Assembly: GCF_001613205.1 (NCBI RefSeq)
Contig: NZ_BDBX01000049.1
Span: forward strand, 1-64,000
Source of the DNA: Nocardia sienata NBRC 100364
GTDB lineage: Bacteria; Actinomycetota; Actinomycetes; Mycobacteriales; Mycobacteriaceae
Reading direction: 5' to 3'
DNA: 64,000 bases
The translations under genes were made by a program, and so were the position numbers. Position 1 is the stretch's first letter; each line of letters opens with the position of its first letter. The notes under the pieces are model-generated. The model had not been told where the DNA came from and searched no databases. It worked only from the letters and a program-made list of their open reading frames with translations. This document shows positions 28,603-33,883 of this stretch, piece by piece.

Positions 28603-29835
28603 TCAGCTCACGGTCGCAGCAGTCGATCGGTCGCGGCGCCGCCACCACGTCACTGCCCAGAGCGTGTGCCCGAACCCCAGTATCGCCAGGACGACTGCGC
28701 TGTCCAGCACGCTCGGACCGGACCGGGCCGCGGCAATTCCCTGGATCGCGCGAATCAGGAGAGTGACATCGGCCGGCACGGTGTAGGTGACCGCCACGGT
28801 GAGGCACAGTGCGGTCCCGAGCACCAGGACGACGCTGTACACCCGGACCGCGCGCCGTTCGTGGTGCGGTAGGTCGACGCTCGGATCGGCCGCGGTCCGG
28901 TAGTGCCCGGTTACCGCGTGCCGGACCCGGTTACCGAGGTAGCGCGCGTACGCGCGGCCGTCTCCGTACAGATCACGGCATGCGGTGAGGTCTTGGAGGA
29001 CGAAATACAGGTCGGTGCGCATGAACACCATCAGCTGGAACGACAGCGGTAGCAACGCGAGAATCGTCGCCGCGGCCAAGAGCCGATGTGCGAGGCTGTG
29101 CTCCGTCACCACCGTCTGTAGCAACACCGCGGTCGAAGCGACCGCGAGGTCCACCGCGATCCCGGCGAGATAGGCCGTGATCCGATACCGGCGGGGAGCG
29201 AGTTCTATACCGCTGATATCGGTTTCGGCGACCAGGAACTGTAGCCGCGTACCCAGCTGGATGCGGGATCGGACACCGGTGGCCCGGGCAGTGGCGAAAT
29301 GCGCCAACTCGTGCAGGAAGAGCAACGACCAACCGAAGACGAACCCTGTCACGAGGACGAGACTGCCGTGCGAACTCCACAGCAGATCGCGAAAACCGGG
29401 CCGCGCCCGCGGCATACGGACCAAGGTGACCGCCGCCGCCACTACCAGGCAGGCGAGCAGCACCGGCAGTATCGGATGTAGCGCGTAGCGGACGTGTTCG
29501 GGACGCAGACGTGGAAGCGTCGGGGGTAGCGGTGACGCGGAAGGCACCGGGCAACCGTCGAGTTCGGCCACGAAGCCCAATTCCGTCAAATCGGCGACGA
29601 AGGCCAGGACATCGAACTCGGTGCCCCGCTGCCCGGCCAGTTGCCGGGTGGCCTCGGCGATACTGGCTCCGCTCGCGAGAATCTCGATCGCCGCCACCCC
29701 CGCTTCCGGGAGCGCGACGAAAACCCGCGTCTCGAATCGCCCGACGAGCCATTCGCCACGATCGGGCCGGATGGCCAGCTCGTGCAGCAGAACCCGGCTC
29801 GTCGCGGTGGGTCCGGATTGTCGCGGATCGGTCAC
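28603..29835 (-). CDS. M50-like membrane metalloprotease with N-terminal PqqD-like domain
   Basis: The protein is about 410 residues. Residues ~15-95 (RPDRGEWLVGRFETRVFV to LTELGFVAEL) look like a PqqD-type winged helix, the RiPP-recognition element that binds leader peptides. About six membrane helices follow. The second ends in HELAH (His175, Glu176, His179), the zinc site of site-2 proteases, and the fourth carries FMRTDLYF with Asp275 as likely third ligand. The organisation resembles YydH-type peptide proteases. It probably cleaves or exports the peptides encoded upstream. The GTG at 29835 overlaps the ThiF gene stop (GTGA); a start at 29859 is also open. It is the last gene of the operon. 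Confidence 0.82.
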   Translation of the reverse strand: MTDPRQSGPTATSRVLLHELAIRPDRGEWLVGRFETRVFVALPEAGVAAIEILASGASIAEATRQLAGQRGTEFDVLAFVADLTELGFVAELDGCPVPSASPLPPTLPRLRPEHVRYALHPILPVLLACLVVAAAVTLVRMPRARPGFRDLLWSSHGSLVLVTGFVFGWSLLFLHELAHFATARATGVRSRIQLGTRLQFLVAETDISGIELAPRRYRITAYLAGIAVDLAVASTAVLLQTVVTEHSLAHRLLAAATILALLPLSFQLMVFMRTDLYFVLQDLTACRDLYGDGRAYARYLGNRVRHAVTGHYRTAADPSVDLPHHERRAVRVYSVVLVLGTALCLTVAVTYTVPADVTLLIRAIQGIAAARSGPSVLDSAVVLAILGFGHTLWAVTWWRRRDRSTAATVS

Positions 29836-30962
29836 CGCGCATCCCCGCACACCGGGCAATCCGGGCGCGGCGGGAAACGCTCATAGATCGGTTCCCCGGG
29901 CACCGCGAGGTTCAGACCGTATTGGAAGCCCGGCTCGATACGCGGCGCACCGGTCAGCACAGCCAGGGCCAGATGCGCGAGCAGGTTGCCGGTGATCACC
30001 GCGGAGACGGCGTTCACCGGATGCCAGGGCAATTGTGGTACGAGGCTTTCCGGAGCCACTTCGGCGGGTCGGCGGTCGTCGCGCCCCTGGATATCCTGAT
30101 CGTGCAGGCATTCCCAGCAGGCGCCCTGTCCCGGCACGTGCACCTGGGCCGTGGCGAGCGGGCCGTGGTATCCAGCAGTCACCCAGGGCAGCTCGGCGGC
30201 GGCACAGGCGCGATTGGCCCACCGCCGGCTGGCGCGCGGTTTATCGGCGCAGAACGCGAGCAGGTCGTAACCGCGTCGCAGCAGGCCGGCGAGATCGGCG
30301 CGACTGTCGATCCGCCGTTGTTCACCGGTGATCTCGACGTCGGAATTGAGTGCCCGCAATTGCGCGACCGCGGCGTCGACCTTGGGTTTGCCGATATGGT
30401 CCTCCCGGTAGAGGACCTGGCGGCTGAGGTTCGACAGTTCGACGATATCGGGATCGACGCAGTGCAGGTGGCCGACACCTGATGCGACGAGTGCTTGCGC
30501 TGCCGCCCCGCCGACCCCGCCGATTCCGATCAGCAACACTCGGGAGCGGCCCAGGCGGAGTTGGATATCCCACGGGGTCGACCGCGGCGTCCCGTCGATC
30601 CATTCGAAGAACGCCATACTCCGCGAGTAGCGTTCCCGCCGCGCGGGCCCGAGCTCCGCCGGTACGGGGGCACCGGCGTCTTCGACGAAACCGGAGTCGA
30701 GCAGTACCTGCATCGCGCGCATCACCTCGGCACCGGATGCCGAGCTGTGCCGCCTGGTCACTTCATCGACGATCTCGGCGGGGGATCTGGTCGCGTCCAT
30801 CGACTGGACCACTTCCCAGATCCACCCGCCGGGATCCGCCACTTCCACGCCGATCCCCGGGACGGTCGCGCCGATCCGCACCTGCCCGCCGGTTGTGCGG
30901 TAGGGGACATGCTCCCGTTTGATGCGGGGCCGCCGCATATCCGAGGCATTGACCTGGTCCAA
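29832..30962 (-). CDS. ThiF/MoeB-type E1-like adenylating enzyme with PqqD-like domain
   Basis: This 376-residue protein has residues ~14-100 resembling a PqqD-like peptide-binding domain. Residues ~108-376 form a ThiF/MoeB/MccB-type adenylating fold. The latter has RYSRS, the nucleotide loop GIGGVGG (146-152), Asp170, SNLSRQVLY and Lys192. Cys282/Cys285 and Cys369/Cys372 form the structural zinc tetrad. Such enzymes activate a C-terminal carboxylate or side chain with ATP, as in microcin C7 (MccB) or pantocin A. The TTG at 30962 is preferred because AAGGAG lies 6 nt upstream; an ATG at 30938 has no RBS. It lies downstream of two short peptide genes and overlaps the protease gene. Confidence 0.88.
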   Translation of the reverse strand: MDQVNASDMRRPRIKREHVPYRTTGGQVRIGATVPGIGVEVADPGGWIWEVVQSMDATRSPAEIVDEVTRRHSSASGAEVMRAMQVLLDSGFVEDAGAPVPAELGPARRERYSRSMAFFEWIDGTPRSTPWDIQLRLGRSRVLLIGIGGVGGAAAQALVASGVGHLHCVDPDIVELSNLSRQVLYREDHIGKPKVDAAVAQLRALNSDVEITGEQRRIDSRADLAGLLRRGYDLLAFCADKPRASRRWANRACAAAELPWVTAGYHGPLATAQVHVPGQGACWECLHDQDIQGRDDRRPAEVAPESLVPQLPWHPVNAVSAVITGNLLAHLALAVLTGAPRIEPGFQYGLNLAVPGEPIYERFPPRPDCPVCGDAR

Positions 30963-31076
30963 TACGAGCTCCTTGTCCCCGGCGGCCGGTGCGGGTCGGT
31001 CCCGCTTTCAGTCGAGGGCCGGTCGCACCGGCTCCGGGGCGCCGGTGCCCTGCGGACCAGTCGGCGCCTACGGTTC

Positions 31077-31091
31077 CCGACCCTCGGTCGG
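31077..31091 (-). promoter_or_regulatory. Hairpin between precursor gene and E1-like gene
   Basis: CCGACC and GGTCGG arms (31077-31082 and 31086-31091) form a 6-bp stem with a 3-nt loop, 5 nt after the peptide stop. GGCGCC blocks flank it. Such a hairpin could stabilise or partially terminate the transcript so that precursor exceeds enzyme. The role is inferred. Confidence 0.4.
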
Positions 31092-31096
31092 CGCCA

Positions 31097-31213
31097 CTAA
31101 TTCGTGGTCGACCCGCTGAGGCCGGTGGTGTCCTTCTTGTCGAGGCGCCGGATCACAATCGGTGCGGGCTCGGTCGCCGGTTTGCCGGAGGGCTTGGTTG
31201 TGTGCTTCTCCAT
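31097..31213 (-). CDS. Putative RiPP precursor peptide 1 (38 residues)
   Basis: This is a 38-residue peptide, too short for routine gene calling. It starts MEKHTTKPSGKPATEPAP, continues IVIRRLDKKDTTGLSG and ends STTN. AAGGAAG stands about 9 nt before the ATG. It is identical to the upstream copy except at residues 9, 10, 28 and the last four. That pattern fits a conserved leader (Lys/Pro-rich, then the IVIRRLDKK segment) and a variable tail. It lacks Cys, and the C-terminal residue is Asn, as in the MccB substrate. The downstream E1-like enzyme and membrane protease both carry PqqD-like peptide-binding domains, which supports precursor status. No function is established. Confidence 0.75.
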   Translation of the reverse strand: MEKHTTKPSGKPATEPAPIVIRRLDKKDTTGLSGSTTN

Positions 31214-31362
31214 CAGCGGATCTTCCTTACCTCGCCGTCGAGTAGGTGTACCTCACTTGCATGTTGTCCGGAGTTTGCGTGCCCCTTTCTCCTCTGTGGG
31301 CCCCGCGAATCTGCTCCTGGCTCGCAGTCGAGCGCTGGTTGCCCGATTCTCGAGTGGTATCT

Positions 31363-31479
31363 CTACCCGGAGTTCGCCCCGCTGAGGCCGGTGGTTTCCT
31401 TCTTGTCGAGGCGCCGGATCACAATCGGTGCGGGCTCGGTCGCCGGTTTGGCGGGGGGCTTGGTTGTGTGCTTCTCCAT
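31363..31479 (-). CDS. Putative RiPP precursor peptide 2 (38 residues)
   Basis: This first gene of the minus-strand operon encodes MEKHTTKPPAKPATEPAP, then IVIRRLDKKETTGLSG, and ends ANSG. A strong AAGGAG lies about 9 nt before the ATG. It is a near-duplicate of the peptide at 31097-31213, and the ~40 nt upstream of each copy are also similar, so a gene-plus-leader unit was duplicated. The tail differs in all four last residues, the expected site of product diversity. No Cys, no signal peptide and no membrane helix are present. I infer that it is a leader-core substrate for the downstream enzyme. Confidence 0.75.
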   Translation of the reverse strand: MEKHTTKPPAKPATEPAPIVIRRLDKKETTGLSGANSG

Positions 31480-31509
31480 CGGCGGGACTCCTTATCTTGC
31501 CGTTAAATA

Positions 31510-31565
31510 AGTGCACATCACTTACGTGTATAGAGTCGGTCTTCTCGCTGCCGCCGTCAACCCCC
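31510..31565 (-). promoter_or_regulatory. AT-rich presumed promoter region of the RiPP-like operon
   Basis: Upstream of the first peptide gene the minus strand has TTGACG (31560-31555) and TATACA (about 31532-31527), then an AT-rich leader to the AAGGAG site. The 22-nt gap between hexamers is too long for a standard promoter, so exact elements are uncertain. The divergent gabD starts at 31686, so promoters of both must lie in this 206-nt interval. Confidence 0.3.
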
Positions 31566-31685
31566 CGCTGACCCCGCTTGATGAGGACCCCGGCGAAATC
31601 TGTCATCGGACAGGGCTGATGGGCCGGCCCCGCCACGCTGTTCCGGCCCGGCGCAAAACTTCGAGGCAGAACCTACGCTGGCCGT

Positions 31686-33140
31686 ATGGCCTCAGAATCC
31701 GAAGTTCTCGCATCCGTACCGAAACAACTGTGGATCGGCGGACCCGTCGATGCGACCGGCGGGGGTACCTTCCCGGTGCACAATCCAGCGAACGGCGAGG
31801 TTATCGCCGAGGTCGCGGACGGAACCCCGGATGACGCCGTGCGGGCACTGGATGCCGCGGCGGCGGCCCAGGTGGATTGGGCGGCCACCCCGGCGCGCGA
31901 GCGCGGTGAGATCCTGCGGGCGGTCTTCGAGCGCATCACCGCGCGCGCCGAGGAATTCGCGCTGCTGATGACCCTGGAGATGGGCAAGGCCCTGCCGGAG
32001 AGCCGTAACGAGGTCCGCTACGGTGCCGAGTTCTTCCGCTGGTTCAGCGAGGAGGCCGCACGGATCCACGGTCGCTATCTACACGCGCCGTCGGGTACCG
32101 GCCGCATCCTGGTACATAAACAGCCGGTCGGTCCGTGTCTGGCGATCACCCCGTGGAACTTCCCGCTCGCGATGGGTACCCGCAAGATCGGCCCCGCGCT
32201 GGCGGCGGGCTGCACCATGATCGTCAAACCGGCTTCGGCGACCCCGCTCACCATGTTGCTGCTGGCGAAGCTGTGCTCCGAGGCCGGTCTGCCCGACGGT
32301 GTGCTGTCGGTGATCACCTCCCGCCGGTCCGGTGCGGTGACGCAGCCGCTGCTCGACGATCCCCGGTTGCGCAAGCTCACTTTCACCGGCTCCACCGAGG
32401 TCGGTCGCACCCTCGTCGAGAAATCGGCCTCCGGCCTGCTGCGCACCTCGATGGAACTCGGCGGGAACGCGCCGTTCGTGGTGTTCGACGACGCCGATAT
32501 CGACGCGGCCGTCGAGGGGGCCCTGCTGGCCAAGCTGCGCAACGGCGGTGAGGCGTGCACCGCGGCCAACCGCTTCCACGTACACCGCGCGGTGGTCGAG
32601 GAGTTCACCGAGAAGTTCGTGGCGGCGATCAACTCACAGGTCCGGATGGGTCCGGGTACCGATCCGGACACCACGCTCGGTCCGCTGGTCAGCGAGGACC
32701 AGCTGAACACCGTCGCCGAACTGGTCGACGACGCGGTCGGCGCGGGCGCGTCGGTCCGGGTCGGTGGGAAGGCTCCGGGCGGCCCGGGCTGGTTCTATCC
32801 GGCGACCGTGCTCACCGATATCCCCGCGCGGGCACGCATCCTCCGCGAGGAGGTTTTCGGCCCGGTCGCGCCGATCGTCGCCTTCGATACCGAGGAGGAG
32901 GGGCTGGCCGCCGCCAACGACACCGAGTTCGGCCTGGTGAGCTATATCTACACCCGGGACCTCGACCGGGCGCTGCGGGTGGCCGAGGGGCTGGAGAGCG
33001 GAATGGTGGGGGTGAACCGCGGGGTGATCTCGGACCCGGCGGCCCCGTTCGGTGGTGTCAAGGCCTCCGGTTTCGGCCGGGAAGGCGGCACCGAGGGGAT
33101 CGAGGAATACCTGTCAACCAAGTACATCGCTATGACGTGA
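31686..33140 (+). CDS. gabD: Succinate-semialdehyde dehydrogenase (NADP+) / aldehyde dehydrogenase
   Basis: This 484-residue aldehyde dehydrogenase has the catalytic Glu257 in MELGGNAPF and the nucleophile Cys291 in NGGEACTAANR. The ITPWNFPLAM segment and Lys181 in VKPASATP are also present. Close similarity in pattern to GabD (LEMGKALPESRNEV, EVFGPVAPIVAFD) supports succinate-semialdehyde oxidation to succinate, feeding the TCA cycle. Other short-chain aldehydes remain possible. It starts at ATG 31686, divergent from the RiPP-like operon, and is followed by a strong terminator. Its product would meet succinyl-CoA synthetase metabolism encoded at 39-41 kb. Confidence 0.88.
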   Translation: MASESEVLASVPKQLWIGGPVDATGGGTFPVHNPANGEVIAEVADGTPDDAVRALDAAAAAQVDWAATPARERGEILRAVFERITARAEEFALLMTLEMGKALPESRNEVRYGAEFFRWFSEEAARIHGRYLHAPSGTGRILVHKQPVGPCLAITPWNFPLAMGTRKIGPALAAGCTMIVKPASATPLTMLLLAKLCSEAGLPDGVLSVITSRRSGAVTQPLLDDPRLRKLTFTGSTEVGRTLVEKSASGLLRTSMELGGNAPFVVFDDADIDAAVEGALLAKLRNGGEACTAANRFHVHRAVVEEFTEKFVAAINSQVRMGPGTDPDTTLGPLVSEDQLNTVAELVDDAVGAGASVRVGGKAPGGPGWFYPATVLTDIPARARILREEVFGPVAPIVAFDTEEEGLAAANDTEFGLVSYIYTRDLDRALRVAEGLESGMVGVNRGVISDPAAPFGGVKASGFGREGGTEGIEEYLSTKYIAMT

Positions 33141-33148
33141 CAGACAGT

Positions 33149-33187
33149 ACGAACCGCCCTGGGGCGTGGTCACCCGGGGCGGTTCGT
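33149..33187. terminator. Bidirectional terminator between gabD and chorismate mutase
   Basis: An 11-bp perfect stem (ACGAACCGCCC at 33149-33159 with GGGCGGTTCGT at 33177-33187) lies between the two convergent stop codons, so it can serve both genes. Confidence 0.75.
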
Positions 33188-33232
33188 GAGGTTGCGGCGG
33201 TCTGCGGGCCGCCGCGTCGGTTCTGTTGGGAC

Positions 33233-33544
33233 CTAGCGGCCGAGACGTCCACGCCCGAGGCGCAGCAGCAGCATCGCCAGGGTATGACCCTCCTGGCCGA
33301 GTTCGCTGAAGCGCTCCAGCACCTTCATCTCCCGGCTGTGCACCAGGCGGGTACCCCCGGAAGCCATCCGGGTCCGTCCGATTACCCGCGAGATCTCCGT
33401 TCGGCGCTTGATGGCCGTGAGGATCTCCGCATCCAGCCGGTCGATCTCCTTACGGAGCTTTTCGATCTCGGCTTCGGTCCGAGGGAGCTCCGAGTCCGTG
33501 TCGGTAGTCGAACCCGACCCGGTCGCCGTAGCGGGTGTGCTCAT
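33233..33544 (-). CDS. Chorismate mutase (AroQ type, Rv0948c-like)
   Basis: This 103-residue helical protein contains the AroQ core: IEKLRKEIDRLDAEILTAIKRR, TEISRVIGRTR and a C-terminal RLGRGRLGR tail seen in the mycobacterial intracellular enzyme. It converts chorismate to prephenate for Phe and Tyr synthesis. The mycobacterial homologue is poorly active alone and is activated by DAHP synthase, docking through its C-terminus. The same may hold here because that tail is conserved. The first ~20 residues are Ser/Thr-rich and probably disordered. The ATG at 33544 has GAGGAG upstream. It is divergent from pcrA with a structured leader. Confidence 0.92.
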   Translation of the reverse strand: MSTPATATGSGSTTDTDSELPRTEAEIEKLRKEIDRLDAEILTAIKRRTEISRVIGRTRMASGGTRLVHSREMKVLERFSELGQEGHTLAMLLLRLGRGRLGR

Positions 33545-33883
33545 TTCTCATCTCCTCGTGTCAGAACCTGGATCGGCGCCGAGGCGCGTCGTGTTACCGA
33601 TCCAGAGTTCTTCCACCGCGTGAAAAAGACCCGGCGGGTCTGGTAGTGCCGTGCCCCCTTACCTGCCCCTCCGGGCCTCAGGTGCCCGGTCTGCGGCCCA
33701 GCTGTCCACACAACCGGCGCGGATGTTTCGCTGAAGGGCAAACCATATTGCCAGTTTGCCACGGTAACCGATGTATGCAAAACGCTCACGGGTGGGGATA
33801 TCGGACCGCCGCGTGGTCCCGGCGGCGACGAATTCGGCCGAGTGTTCGATCGTGTCGGGTCGCGGCGGTAGCGTGAACAGACG
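33545..33883. promoter_or_regulatory. Divergent promoter region with structured chorismate mutase leader
   Basis: No gene is visible. On the minus strand, reading toward chorismate mutase, a hairpin AGACCC-GCC-GGGTCT (33641-33627) is followed directly by TTTTTC, like an intrinsic terminator. Further on, a 9-bp stem (33568-33576 with 33597-33605) precedes the GAGGAG site. Together these resemble a transcription-attenuation leader. I found no leader peptide rich in aromatic codons that would support the classical mechanism. The pcrA promoter must also lie here. Confidence 0.45.

Noticed and set aside
31253..31636. A 127-codon minus-strand frame overlapping precursor 2
   Set aside because: It runs through the peptide in another frame and its composition is not protein-like. 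The similarity of the two upstream copies (HVSDVHLFNG versus HASEVHLLDG) is better explained by duplication of non-coding leader DNA.
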